This document shows, piece after piece, positions 32,618 to 41,715 of a DNA stretch of 64,000 bases. Every line of letters starts with the position of its first letter. Position 1 is the stretch's first letter. Source of the DNA: Bradyrhizobium retamae (GTDB taxonomy: Bacteria; Pseudomonadota; Alphaproteobacteria; Rhizobiales; Xanthobacteraceae); NCBI RefSeq assembly GCF_001440415.1, contig NZ_LLYA01000157.1, positions 1 through 64,000 on the forward strand, read 5' to 3'. The notes beneath the pieces were generated by a model. It was not told the DNA's origin and made no database searches. It saw nothing but the letters and a program-made list of their open reading frames with translations. A program made the position numbers and the translations under genes.

Positions 32618-32994
32618 TTCTGCTCTCCCTCCGCCGGCGGACGCTTGGTGCGCGGCGGCCGCGGCGTGCCGTAGCCGCTCTCCGGCGCCAGCGAGTTGTG
32701 GTGCACCTGGTGCAGCAGCGCCTTGATCTCGTTGAGCTGGCCCTCGATAGCTTGCAGCCGCTCCGCCATGCCGACGAGCTGCGCCCGGCTCGGCAGGTTC
32801 ATCGCCAGCAGGTATTTCTCCATCAGTTCGCCGAGCTGCTTCTGCGCGCCTGCGCTGACGCCGCCGACCTGGTTCATCATTTTCGAGAATTCGGGCGAGG
32901 CCATCGCCTGGTTGGCAAAGGAGTTGAACCCCTTCTCCATCTCCCCGATCATGGTCTGCCAGATCACGGCAGGATCGTTGCCTTTGTCGGCCAT
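32614..32994 (-). CDS. phaE: Short PhaE-like PHA synthase subunit
   Basis: A 126-residue helical protein beginning MADKGNDPAVIWQTMIGEMEKGF, with a C-terminal coiled-coil part (MAERLQAIEGQLNEIKALLHQVHH) and a basic, Pro-rich tail. PhaE proteins of class III synthases usually have about 350 residues, so this is a much shortened form. Assignment rests on position (ATGA overlap with phaC) and helical character. The start is ATG at 32994; a longer open frame to 34044 is antisense to the next gene and is rejected. Confidence 0.72.
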   Translation of the reverse strand: MADKGNDPAVIWQTMIGEMEKGFNSFANQAMASPEFSKMMNQVGGVSAGAQKQLGELMEKYLLAMNLPSRAQLVGMAERLQAIEGQLNEIKALLHQVHHNSLAPESGYGTPRPPRTKRPPAEGEQK

Positions 32995-33159
32995 AGGCGC
33001 CCTCTCCCGAAAGATTACGAGCGCTTGCCACGCTTCGCTTGTGTTTGGCCCATACCACACCGTTGCAGCGGGCCGGTCAACCGCTGCGACGTCTTCTGCG
33101 GTGCGGGAAACCGTGCCATAGTTACTTGAAGCCAGATAACACTTGAGGGAAGACACGCG

Positions 33160-34074
33160 ATGCTCGCCCATCAGCCGCCTCAGATCGCCCGCGCCAACGG
33201 CATCGATATTTGCTACGAGATTTTTGGCGATCCGGCCGCGGAGCCGATGCTCTTGATCATGGGGCTCGGCGCCCAGATGATCCATTGGGATGACGATTTC
33301 TGCCGCCAGCTCGCCGCGCGCGGCTTTCGCGTCATCCGCTTCGACAATCGCGATATCGGCAAGTCCTCTCACATGTCCGGCGGCAAGCGGCTGACACCGT
33401 TCGAACTGCTGAAGCTGCGATTCCTGAAGATTCCGGTGGCCGCACCTTACAAATTGATCGACATGGCCAAGGACACTGTTGGCCTGATGGACGTACTCGG
33501 CGTCCAGTCGGCGCATCTGGTCGGAGCGTCGATGGGCGGCATGATCGCGCAGGAAGTCGCGCTCTCGTTCCCGCAGCGGGTGCGTTCGCTGACCTCGATC
33601 ATGTCGACCACGGGCAATCCAAAAATACCGCCGCCGACGCGCGAGGCTGCGGCCGTGCTGATGGCGCCGCCGCCGCGGACCAAGGAGGAGTATTTCGACC
33701 GGTTCGCCCAGACCTGGAAAGTGCTGCGCGTCGGCTCGTTCCCGGAAGACGAGGCCCTCGACCCTGCCCGCGCTGCCCGCACCTATGAACGCGGCCTCAA
33801 TCCGAACGGCGTTGGCCGGCAGTTGCGGGCGGTGCTTGCCTCCGGCAGCCGCAAGGAACGGCTGCATCACATGAAAATCCCGACGCTCGTCATTCACGGC
33901 ACCGTCGATCCGTTGGTGCACCCCGAAGGCGGCAAGGATACCGCGGCATCGATCCCCGGCGCAAAGCTCCTGATGATCGAAGGCATGGGCCACGCGCTGC
34001 CGATCCCGATGTGGCCGCAGATCATCAACGCGATCGCCGGCCACGCGCAGGGTGCGGCCGCAAAGGCGGCGTAG
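33160..34074 (+). CDS. Alpha/beta hydrolase
   Basis: A 304-residue alpha/beta hydrolase with MGLGAQMIHWDDDF, DNRDIGKSSH, the nucleophile elbow VGASMGGMIAQE (Ser about residue 125), Asp in HGTVDPLVHP and His in GMGHALP. Similar to pimeloyl-ester or aclacinomycin methylesterase-like enzymes, with the substrate unassigned. It is divergent from phaE by 165 bases, so a shared promoter region is possible; a depolymerase or esterase role in PHA turnover is speculative. Confidence 0.87.
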   Translation: MLAHQPPQIARANGIDICYEIFGDPAAEPMLLIMGLGAQMIHWDDDFCRQLAARGFRVIRFDNRDIGKSSHMSGGKRLTPFELLKLRFLKIPVAAPYKLIDMAKDTVGLMDVLGVQSAHLVGASMGGMIAQEVALSFPQRVRSLTSIMSTTGNPKIPPPTREAAAVLMAPPPRTKEEYFDRFAQTWKVLRVGSFPEDEALDPARAARTYERGLNPNGVGRQLRAVLASGSRKERLHHMKIPTLVIHGTVDPLVHPEGGKDTAASIPGAKLLMIEGMGHALPIPMWPQIINAIAGHAQGAAAKAA

Positions 34075-34098
34075 ACGTTCCGTAACACGCTTCTGACG

Positions 34099-34773
34099 CT
34101 AGGCCTTCATCGCAATCCAGATCACGTGGCGCACGCCGCGGCCTTTGCCGGTGGCGCGGATGTTGACTTCGTTCACCTCGAAGCCTGCACCACGAAGACG
34201 TTTTGCGAACGCAGCGTTTGGCCCCGAAGACCATATGGCCAGGATGCCGCCCGGTCGCAGTGCGGCGTGCGTCGCACGCAAGCCTGCAGCGTTGTAGAGC
34301 GCATCGTTGGCCTCACGAGTAAGCCCCTCCGGTCCATTGTCGACATCGAGCAGAATGGCATTGAACTTCGAACGATGCGACCGGATGATGTCGGTGACAT
34401 CCGTCTCGCGAATGCTGACGCGGGGATCGTCCAAGCTGTCGCCGAAGATTTCTGCCATCGGGCCTCGGGCCCAACTGACCACCGCCGGCACCAACTCCGC
34501 CACCAAGATCTGCGCTTCATTGCCGAGCCCGGCGAGCGCGGCACGCAACGTAAAGCCCATGCCCAATCCGCCGATCAGTACACGCGGCTTAGCGACATTT
34601 TCGATCTTCTTCGCAGCGAGCGTCGCGAGCGCGGCTTCCGAGCCCGACAGGCGGCTGTTCATCAGCTCGTTGCTGCCGAGCTTGATGGAAAACTCTGTGC
34701 CGCGGCGCATCAGGCGGAGTTCGCCGCCGGTGCCAGGAATGCGGGCGGTGTCGAGCTTTTCCCAGGGAATCAT
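34099..34773 (-). CDS. Spermidine synthase-like methyltransferase-fold protein
   Basis: A 224-residue protein with a Rossmann-like fold; RVLIGGLGMGFTLRAALAG resembles the SAM-binding loop, ILVAELVPAVVSWARG holds the acidic residue, and ILLDVDNGPEGL is the family Asp region. Such proteins are often labelled spermidine synthase, but they lack a clear polyamine-site pattern, and the function is unresolved. The start is ATG at 34773, with no obvious ribosome-binding site. It is convergent with the hydrolase at 33160. Confidence 0.75.
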   Translation of the reverse strand: MIPWEKLDTARIPGTGGELRLMRRGTEFSIKLGSNELMNSRLSGSEAALATLAAKKIENVAKPRVLIGGLGMGFTLRAALAGLGNEAQILVAELVPAVVSWARGPMAEIFGDSLDDPRVSIRETDVTDIIRSHRSKFNAILLDVDNGPEGLTREANDALYNAAGLRATHAALRPGGILAIWSSGPNAAFAKRLRGAGFEVNEVNIRATGKGRGVRHVIWIAMKA

Positions 34774-34834
34774 GTGGAGGGTTGTAGCATGCTGTCTCAA
34801 TAGTCGTCGTCCCTGCGTTCGCACGGACAACGGT

Positions 34835-37800
34835 TTATCCGCCCGCCCAGACGTCCAGCACGTAGCGGTTCTTGGTGCCGAGATCGTCGATCCAGCGCAG
34901 GCCGGCATCGGCGTCGGCGCCGGACTTTTCGCGATAGATCGCAACCAGCGCGGCCTTGACATCTGGCTCCATCTTGCCGCCATCGCCGCAGACATAGATG
35001 ATCGCGCCCTGCTCGATCAGGTTCCAGACGCGGTCCTTTTGCGCCGCCACCTGATGCTGCACATAGGTCTTCGGCCCGTCGGCGCGCGAGAAGGCGGTGT
35101 GCAGCTCAGTGATGCCGTTGATCGCGAAGGCCTTCAACTCCGTGGCATAGAGAAAATCCTGTTCGGGATGGCGGCAGCCGAAGAACAGTATCGCCGGGCC
35201 GAGCTTTGCGCCCTGCGCCTTGCGGTGCGCGCGCTCCTGCAGGAAACCGCGGAACGGCGCTAGCCCCGTACCGGGACCGATCATGATCACGGGTTGGGCC
35301 GGATCGTCCGGCAGCCGGAAGCCGGCCTTGGTCTCGCGTATGGTCGCATGCACGGTATCGCCAACGCGGCGTCCGGCGAGATAGTTCGAGCAGACGCCTT
35401 TGTAGACGCCGCGCCCCGAACTCGCGGGCGATTCCACCACGGCGACGGTGACGCTGCAGCGCGACGGATCGGTCGAAGGCGACGATGAGATCGAATAATA
35501 GCGAGGCGCCAAGAGCGACAGCATTTCCAGATAGGCGTGGAATGGCAGTTCGCAGGCCGGATGCTCTTCCAAGAGATCGAACACCGATTTGCGCCTGGCC
35601 AGCACGTCCGATCGGTAACGCTCGGTGGAAGCATCGTCGTCGCCGACATAGCCGAGCAGCTTCGGCTTGGTGACGGGACAGCGCGTGTGTTCCGACATGA
35701 TCTGGATTTGCTTGCGGGTCGCGATCTGCTGCAACTCGACGAACTCGGTCAGCAACCTCCCGACCGACACGGCATCGCCGACCGGCAATTGCGCGCGGCG
35801 GCCCTCCGCGACGTGCAGCCGGATCTGGTCGGCGGGCAGGAAACCAAAACGGCGCGCGACGGAATCCACCAGTGCCGGATCGTTGCGCGGCACCACGCTG
35901 AGGTGGTCACCGACGCGGTAGGCGATGCCGGGCGGCAATTCCACCTCGATGTGGCACGTCGAGCGGTCGGAAGGACTGGCGCCGGCCTTGTTCTGCAGTT
36001 CGGAATTCACCAGCACCTTCATCGGCGCGACGCCGCCCTGCGCGACGATGGTGTGAACGGCCGATGGCGCCACCGGCTCGATCGAATAAAGCGGCGCGTC
36101 GTCGGCGCTGCGGGCGAAACCGGAATCGACGCCCAGCTCCTTCATGGCCGCGGGTGCTGCCGCCGCGAACCATTTTTCGAACTGGCCGTCGAGATCGCTG
36201 CGGGCATCGCCCTCGCCGCGGCTGTAGAGGCTGCGCGCGCCGTGCGCCGTCAACTGCTCGTCGATCATGCGCGGCACGGATTGATAGGTCGCAGCCCAGT
36301 CGCTGTTGCCGCAGCCGAACACGGCGTATCGCACTTTGGCGAAGGCGTCGCTTGGCAGGCCGCTGTCCAGCCATTTGACGAACTGCGTGGCGTTGTCGGG
36401 GGCTGCGCCATTGTAGGAAGCGCAAAAGATCATCAGCGCGCCCTGCTCCGGCAGTTTGCCGACGTAATCGTCAAGCGCGCCGAGTTTTGTGGCGAAGCCA
36501 TTGACCTCGGCGAGGTCAGCCACCCGCGTCGCCAGCTCTTCCGCGGTTCCGAGGTTTGAGCCATAGAGCACCAACAGCGGCGTGTTGTGGCCCGGACGGG
36601 TCCGCGCCTGTGGCGCCGCCGCGTTTGAGGCGGCGGCCGCGATAGCGGTGCGGCCGGCAAACGCGCCACGGTCCTTGTCCGCGCGCGGGCGCACCTTGAT
36701 TTTGAAACCGTCCGGCTTGACGGTCAGCGTTTCCTTCAGGTGCATCTGGTAGCGATGCACGTCGATCAGCTTGAAGCGCTGCAGGATCATGCCGATCGCC
36801 AGCGCCGCCTCGTGCATCGCAAAACCGCGACCGATGCAGGCGCGCTGGCCGTTGCCGAACGGTTTCCAGGCATTGATCGGACGCGTGGCCTCGGCCTCGC
36901 GGCTGAAATTCTCGGGATCGAAGACGTCCGGGTTGGGTCCCCAGACGCTGGGGTCGCGGTGCAGCGCCATAACCAAAACGGTGATGAACGTGTTCTTCTT
37001 CAGCTTATACTTGCCACCGCCGATGGCCTCGTCCTGAAGCGGCGTAATGCCGTAGGCGGGCGCGGGCGGCCACATCCGCAGCGCTTCCTTCAGGATCTGC
37101 GTGATGTAGGTGAGCTGAGTGACCTGCTGATAGGTCGGCCTGGCGTTGATATCGGGCCCGAGCACCCGGTCGACTTCCTCGTAGGCCTTCTTCAGCACTT
37201 CCGGATGCTTGAGCAGCGCGTAGATGGTGCACGAGAGAAGTCCGCTTGTGGTCTCGTGGCCCGCAATCAGGAAGGTGTTGATCTGGTAGCGGATGTTGAT
37301 GTCGTCGAGCTGCTCGCCGGTCGAGCGGTCGATGCCGGTCATCATCGCGCCCAGCATGTCCTTCTTGCCTTCGGCGGCTTCCGCATTGCCGCGGCGCTCG
37401 GCGATGATCTCGTCTACCATCTTGTTCATGAAGGCGACGTCCTGGGCCAGCGTCTTGCGCCGCTTCTGCATCCACAGATTTTCCAGCGGAAGACCGCGGG
37501 TCATCATGATGGTCTCGAGCGAGCGCACCAGCGACTCCACGAACGGGTGATAGTCGCGGCGGTAGAATGAATTGAAACGGTAGTCGAAACCACAGAGACC
37601 GATGGTGTCGAGCGTGAGCGCCGTCATGTCGTGCACGACGTCGATCTCCTCGTCGGCGTTGAGCCGCTCCCATTTCTTCACGAGTTGCTCGGCGATATCG
37701 ACCATGCTCGGGTGATAGGCTTGCATCGCGCGGTTGCCGAACGGTTGCAGCAGGATGTTGTGCGCCTTGCTCCAGTTCGGCTCTGTCGTATCGGCCGTGA

Positions 37801-38074
37801 ACAGCCCGTCGCCGCCGACGGCGCGGACGCGGCGCAGCGAGCCGCGCACCGTCTTGTCGAAACGCTTCTCGTCGGAGAGTTCATCGATCAGATCGTGGCC
37901 GGAGACAATCACGATCGGCGCACCCATCATGTCGAGCCAGAAGATCGGCCCGAGCTCCTTGGACAGCTTGACCAGATGCTGCACCGGCGCGTTCGGGTCC
38001 AGCGACAGCATGTTGCCGACGACGGGCTTCTTCGGCGGATGCGGTATCGGACTGAGTTTATTGCTGGACGCCAT
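34835..38074 (-). CDS. Self-sufficient cytochrome P450/NADPH-P450 reductase fusion (CYP102-like)
   Basis: A 1079-residue soluble fusion like Bacillus P450 BM3, a fatty acid hydroxylase. P450 domain: I-helix AGHETTSG (271-278), EALR (330-333), haem loop PFGNGQRACIGRG with Cys413. The substrate-pocket Phe (BM3 Phe87) is retained as Phe92 in DGLFTADT. After a linker (about 464-498), an FMN domain (LLVLYGSNLGTAEELA) and a FAD/NADPH domain (IGPGTGLAPFRGFLQER, YVCGDGGKMEPDV, C-terminal YVLDVWAGG) follow. Lipid-modifying genes lie upstream on the same strand. Start ATG 38074. Confidence 0.93.
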   Translation of the reverse strand: MASSNKLSPIPHPPKKPVVGNMLSLDPNAPVQHLVKLSKELGPIFWLDMMGAPIVIVSGHDLIDELSDEKRFDKTVRGSLRRVRAVGGDGLFTADTTEPNWSKAHNILLQPFGNRAMQAYHPSMVDIAEQLVKKWERLNADEEIDVVHDMTALTLDTIGLCGFDYRFNSFYRRDYHPFVESLVRSLETIMMTRGLPLENLWMQKRRKTLAQDVAFMNKMVDEIIAERRGNAEAAEGKKDMLGAMMTGIDRSTGEQLDDINIRYQINTFLIAGHETTSGLLSCTIYALLKHPEVLKKAYEEVDRVLGPDINARPTYQQVTQLTYITQILKEALRMWPPAPAYGITPLQDEAIGGGKYKLKKNTFITVLVMALHRDPSVWGPNPDVFDPENFSREAEATRPINAWKPFGNGQRACIGRGFAMHEAALAIGMILQRFKLIDVHRYQMHLKETLTVKPDGFKIKVRPRADKDRGAFAGRTAIAAAASNAAAPQARTRPGHNTPLLVLYGSNLGTAEELATRVADLAEVNGFATKLGALDDYVGKLPEQGALMIFCASYNGAAPDNATQFVKWLDSGLPSDAFAKVRYAVFGCGNSDWAATYQSVPRMIDEQLTAHGARSLYSRGEGDARSDLDGQFEKWFAAAAPAAMKELGVDSGFARSADDAPLYSIEPVAPSAVHTIVAQGGVAPMKVLVNSELQNKAGASPSDRSTCHIEVELPPGIAYRVGDHLSVVPRNDPALVDSVARRFGFLPADQIRLHVAEGRRAQLPVGDAVSVGRLLTEFVELQQIATRKQIQIMSEHTRCPVTKPKLLGYVGDDDASTERYRSDVLARRKSVFDLLEEHPACELPFHAYLEMLSLLAPRYYSISSSPSTDPSRCSVTVAVVESPASSGRGVYKGVCSNYLAGRRVGDTVHATIRETKAGFRLPDDPAQPVIMIGPGTGLAPFRGFLQERAHRKAQGAKLGPAILFFGCRHPEQDFLYATELKAFAINGITELHTAFSRADGPKTYVQHQVAAQKDRVWNLIEQGAIIYVCGDGGKMEPDVKAALVAIYREKSGADADAGLRWIDDLGTKNRYVLDVWAGG

Positions 38075-38103
38075 TGTCGAAGTGTCTCCCCTGCCTGACT
38101 CAA

Positions 38104-38189
38104 CCGTCATTTCGAACGAAGCGAAGCAATCCATCGCTCGGCAAAACGAAGAATGGATTGCTTCGTCGCTGCGCTCCTCGCAATGATGG
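38104..38189. repeat. 86-base palindromic element, third copy
   Basis: ccgtcatttcgaacgaagcg to tcctcgcaatgatgg, same length as at 25201 and 30041, with a few more mismatches at both ends. It separates the P450-fusion start from the epoxide hydrolase stop. Confidence 0.78.
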
Positions 38190-38203
38190 CTCGTTATGCG
38201 GAC

Positions 38204-39199
38204 CTATCCAAATCTTTTTCTGCGCCACTCGATCAGCTTGGCGCTGACCTCGTCCGGCTTTTCCTGCTGGGTCCAATGGCCGCTATCGCGCACGAGATAT
38301 TTCTCGAGGTCCGGTACCAGCTTCTCCATGCCCTCGGCCGCCGACGGCGGCAGCACCGCGTCGTTCTCGGCCATGATCATCAGCGACGGCACGCGGACGG
38401 TATGGTCGAGCCCTTCCGAGCGCTGCCAGTTGCGGGAAAAATTGCGGTACCAGTTGATGCCGCCGGTGAAGCCGGTCTTGGTGAAGGTATCGACGAACAC
38501 CTGCTTTTCTTCCGGTGACAGGATCGGCGTGCGCGGATCGTGTTTGGCATCGTAATTCGCGATCATCTGCGGAAACGCCAGATTGAGTCGCGCTGATGCG
38601 CCGACACCCGCAATCGGCTGCTCCTCCGGCGCACCCGGGGGTCGCGCCACCGGCTTGCGCATGAATGCGTCAAAGGTCTGCTCGACCCGGCTGCCGAAAA
38701 TCCTGTCCGGCTCGCGGCCAGGATCCTGGAATTGCACGATGTACATCTTGTCGCCGAAGCGCTGCCGAAACAGCTCGATCGGATCGGCCGGCATGCGATC
38801 CCAATGCGGGGTGTTGACGCCGACGACGCCGGCGACGCGACTAAGATGACGCAGTGGCATCTGCCAGACGACGAAGCCGCCCCAGTCGTGGCCGACGAAG
38901 ATCGCCTTGTCGATCTGGAGATGATCGAGCAGACCGACGAGATCGCCGGTCAGATGCTCCATGTCGTAATCCTCGACCGGCTCGGGGCGGTCGGTCGCGC
39001 CATAGCCGCGCTGATCCGGCGCAATCACCCGGATGCCGCCCTCGCTGAGCGCCCTGATCTGGTGCCGCCAGGAGAACGCGATCTCTGGCCAGCCATGGCA
39101 GAGAATGACCGGCGGCTTGTCGGACTTCGGCCCCGCCTCGTAATAGCCCATGCGAATACCGTTCACCTCGGCGAATTGTAGCGGCGGCATTTCAATCAT
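38204..39199 (-). CDS. Epoxide hydrolase-like alpha/beta hydrolase
   Basis: A 331-residue soluble hydrolase. The oxyanion motif HGWPE (35-39), nucleophile Asp105 in VGHDWGGF, an acid in MAENDAVLPP and His308 in SGHWTQQ are as in epoxide hydrolases; a Tyr in INWYRNF (cap) may polarise the epoxide. It starts 10 bases after the wax ester synthase stop and is upstream of the P450 fusion. Opening of fatty-acid epoxides made by the P450 is a reasonable inference. Confidence 0.88.
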   Translation of the reverse strand: MIEMPPLQFAEVNGIRMGYYEAGPKSDKPPVILCHGWPEIAFSWRHQIRALSEGGIRVIAPDQRGYGATDRPEPVEDYDMEHLTGDLVGLLDHLQIDKAIFVGHDWGGFVVWQMPLRHLSRVAGVVGVNTPHWDRMPADPIELFRQRFGDKMYIVQFQDPGREPDRIFGSRVEQTFDAFMRKPVARPPGAPEEQPIAGVGASARLNLAFPQMIANYDAKHDPRTPILSPEEKQVFVDTFTKTGFTGGINWYRNFSRNWQRSEGLDHTVRVPSLMIMAENDAVLPPSAAEGMEKLVPDLEKYLVRDSGHWTQQEKPDEVSAKLIEWRRKRFG

Positions 39200-39208
39200 G
39201 TCAGCCCC

Positions 39209-40753
39209 CTATTCAGCGGCGCGGGTCATGCTCGGCGGCGGCGCGAACGCCGCCTCCAGCGCTTCAAATTCGACCGGAAGCATGTCGCAGAGAATGTGGA
39301 CATGCGGAATGATGTTGGCGCCGGCGATGAAACCGAAATCGAGCTGGTCGCGGTAGCTCTGCACGGTGATGTTGAGCGCGATGCCATGCGTCGAGATCGA
39401 CACCGGGAAGATGTGCAGCAGCTCGGCGCCGGCGGCATACAGCGTCTGCCGCGGACCGGGCACGTTTGATACGGTGATGTTGGCCGCCGGTGGCAGCACG
39501 TCGGAGAGGTTGGAGCGGCTGTAGAGTAACGCAAGGATCTGGGTCACGATCGGCGCGCCCAGCATCGAAAGATTGGAGACTTGCGGCATCAGCGCCCGCA
39601 GCGGATGCGACATCTCCTTCGACTTGGTGGATTGCGCGATGATGGTTTCCAGCCGCGTCTTGGGATCGTCGACATTGGTGGCGATCGCGCAGATCATGCC
39701 GAACACCTGGTTGTTGGCATCGGCGTTGCCCTCCTCGCGCAGCGAGATCGGCACCGCTGCGGTCAGGGATTTGTTGGGCAGCGCGCCCTGGCTTATCAGG
39801 TAGCGGCGCACCACGCCTGACGACAGCGCCAGCACGACGTCGTTGAGCTTGCCGCCGGACGTCTTTGCCAGCGCCTTGGCGCGCGACAGCGAGATCGAGG
39901 TGCCGGCGAAGCTGCGCTCCGACGAGATCGTCTTGTTGAGGATGGTCGGCGGCGAGGCCATGCTGGCCAGGCTGTCACGCGACTTCGGATCCGAAACCTT
40001 GCCGACCACATCGGACACGCTCTTGAGCATTGTCGGAATGCTGCTGGCGAATTTCACCGCACTCTCGATCTGGAACATGGCGTTGTCGAACAGGATCGAT
40101 CCAAGATCGCTTTTTCCCGAGCGCGGCAGCTCGAGGCTCTTCGGCGCCGCCTTCGGATCGAACGGCTGGGTCCAGAGCTGCTGGTAGGAATCGATCAGGT
40201 TGGCAGCGATGTCGCGCGGCTCCGGCGCCACCTTGCGCGCCGTCGGCGGATCGACCTGACGCGGCACCGGGGTGATGTCGTAGATCATGCTGGTGAGCGC
40301 GGCGCCGGCGCCGCCATCGATGCAGGCATGATGCATCTTGGAGTAAAGCCCGATCTCGTTATCCTTCATGCCTTCGAAGACATAGAACTCCCAGAGCGGG
40401 CGGGCGCGGTTGAGCAGCTTGGCATGCATCCAGCCGACGATGCGCTCCAGCGTCGCACGATCGCGCGGCGCCGGCAGGCTGGCGCGGAAGATGTGGCGGT
40501 CGATGTCGAACTGGTCGTCCTCGACCCAGGACGGATGATCGATGTCGAGAGGCGCCTTCTCCAAGCGGGCTTTCAGAATCGGCGCGATGTGCAGCCGCGA
40601 GGCGATCATCGCCTTGAACTCTTCGAAGAAGTCGCCCTTGTAGCCTTCGGGCAGGCGGAAGATCGCCATGCTGCCGACATGCATCGGCATTTCCGGTGTT
40701 TCCAGATACAAAAACGAAGCGTCCAGCGAAGACAGCTTCTTGGCGTCCGCCAT
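39209..40753 (-). CDS. Wax ester synthase/diacylglycerol acyltransferase (WS/DGAT)
   Basis: A 514-residue bifunctional O-acyltransferase family member. The catalytic motif HHxxxDG is MHHACIDGGAG (His141-His142, Asp146), with PLWEFYVFEG before and NVPGPRQTLYAAGAELLHIFP near the C-terminus. It makes wax esters or triacylglycerol from acyl-CoA. The ATG at 40753 follows gaggaaa. It begins a likely operon with the epoxide hydrolase and stands near PHA genes, so this strain may store several kinds of neutral lipid. Confidence 0.92.
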   Translation of the reverse strand: MADAKKLSSLDASFLYLETPEMPMHVGSMAIFRLPEGYKGDFFEEFKAMIASRLHIAPILKARLEKAPLDIDHPSWVEDDQFDIDRHIFRASLPAPRDRATLERIVGWMHAKLLNRARPLWEFYVFEGMKDNEIGLYSKMHHACIDGGAGAALTSMIYDITPVPRQVDPPTARKVAPEPRDIAANLIDSYQQLWTQPFDPKAAPKSLELPRSGKSDLGSILFDNAMFQIESAVKFASSIPTMLKSVSDVVGKVSDPKSRDSLASMASPPTILNKTISSERSFAGTSISLSRAKALAKTSGGKLNDVVLALSSGVVRRYLISQGALPNKSLTAAVPISLREEGNADANNQVFGMICAIATNVDDPKTRLETIIAQSTKSKEMSHPLRALMPQVSNLSMLGAPIVTQILALLYSRSNLSDVLPPAANITVSNVPGPRQTLYAAGAELLHIFPVSISTHGIALNITVQSYRDQLDFGFIAGANIIPHVHILCDMLPVEFEALEAAFAPPPSMTRAAE

Positions 40754-40825
40754 ATTTTCCTCCCGCAGTAGAAAACGCGGCGCCTTGGCGGCGCTTCTGG
40801 CGTCTGGAATGTCTTTATTATTGGA

Positions 40826-40893
40826 GCATATCCGAAAACCGGCAGCCATCCCGCACCAATTGCAGAACGGGATCTTTCGCGATCATGCCCTTA
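40826..40893. repeat. Degenerate gagcatgatc-type palindromic repeat
   Basis: ggagcatatccgaaaaccgg and a distal cgcgatcatgcc are remnants of the element better preserved at 49268-49367. It fills the gap between the wax ester synthase start and the upstream hydrolase stop (40909). Confidence 0.5.
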
Positions 40894-40908
40894 GCTCAGG
40901 GCGTGGAT

Positions 40909-41715
40909 TCAGGATTGTGCATTTTCGGGGGGCCCATAGGCAATGGCAAATGGTCCTGATCGGTCAAAATGCTTAAACTCGCCCTCCGCCTGCGCCAAGC
41001 GGTCGGCTACTGCCCACAACGCTGCGGGGTTGACGCCGAGCCCGATATGGCTGGCAAGGTAGACCTCGATGTTTTCGGCGGTTGCGGAGGGGTGCAATAG
41101 GCTGGTGTGCCAGTTCACGATGCCGTCGGTGCGGGAATAGATCGAGGTCGCCGGCACCGGCAGGTCACCGGCGATGGCCAGGCGGATTTCCGGATTGTCG
41201 TCGACGGTTTCTCCCGACAGCAGCTCATAGAGCCGCGTGGCGTTGGTCGCGCGGATGTCGCTGGCAAACGGGCTGCCGAGCGTGATCACTGAACGCACCA
41301 TGCCCGGCATCTGCAGTGCGAGATCGCGCGCATAGACGCCGCCGAGACTCCAGCCGACCAGACTGACCTTGCGGCGAGTGGCTCCATAGATGCGCCTCAG
41401 CAGAGCTTGCAGTGCTCCACGCTTGGAAGCGATGCCGCCGAAATTGCGGCCCATGTCCCAGGCATAGGTGTCGTAGCCGAGTTCTTTCAGATAGCGCCGC
41501 ATCGGCGCCATCGATAGATCACTGGCGAGAAATCCCGGCAGCGCCAGCACCGGATGCCCGTCGCCCCTCGGCGCACGCAACAAGAGCGGCGACAGTAACA
41601 GGCTCGAATTCAGTTCGAACAGCGCCCGCGTCTCGGCCAGCATCAGAAGCAGACTTGGCGGCCGAAGCCGCTGCTCTTCCGTTGCTGCGCCGCTTTCCGC
41701 GATCGCCACTCTCAC
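40909..41715 (-). CDS. Alpha/beta hydrolase, paralogue of the 27756 gene
   Basis: A 268-residue hydrolase with RGDGHPVLALPGFLASD, elbow VGWSLGGVYARD, Asp in SRTDGIVNW and His probable in ASHIGLGVNP. It shares long near-identical segments with the product of 27756-28529 (VRSVITLGSPFAS, AVADRLAQ). The start is GTG at 41715, overlapping the stop of the small DUF6489 gene (GTGA). It is upstream of the wax ester synthase and could be a lipase-type partner. Confidence 0.85.
   Translation of the reverse strand: MRVAIAESGAATEEQRLRPPSLLLMLAETRALFELNSSLLLSPLLLRAPRGDGHPVLALPGFLASDLSMAPMRRYLKELGYDTYAWDMGRNFGGIASKRGALQALLRRIYGATRRKVSLVGWSLGGVYARDLALQMPGMVRSVITLGSPFASDIRATNATRLYELLSGETVDDNPEIRLAIAGDLPVPATSIYSRTDGIVNWHTSLLHPSATAENIEVYLASHIGLGVNPAALWAVADRLAQAEGEFKHFDRSGPFAIAYGPPENAQS

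Noticed and set aside
32995..34044. Long minus-strand open frame continuous with the short PhaE-like gene
   Set aside because: It is antisense to the well-formed alpha/beta hydrolase at 33160-34074 and shows no domain; high GC keeps the opposite frame open.
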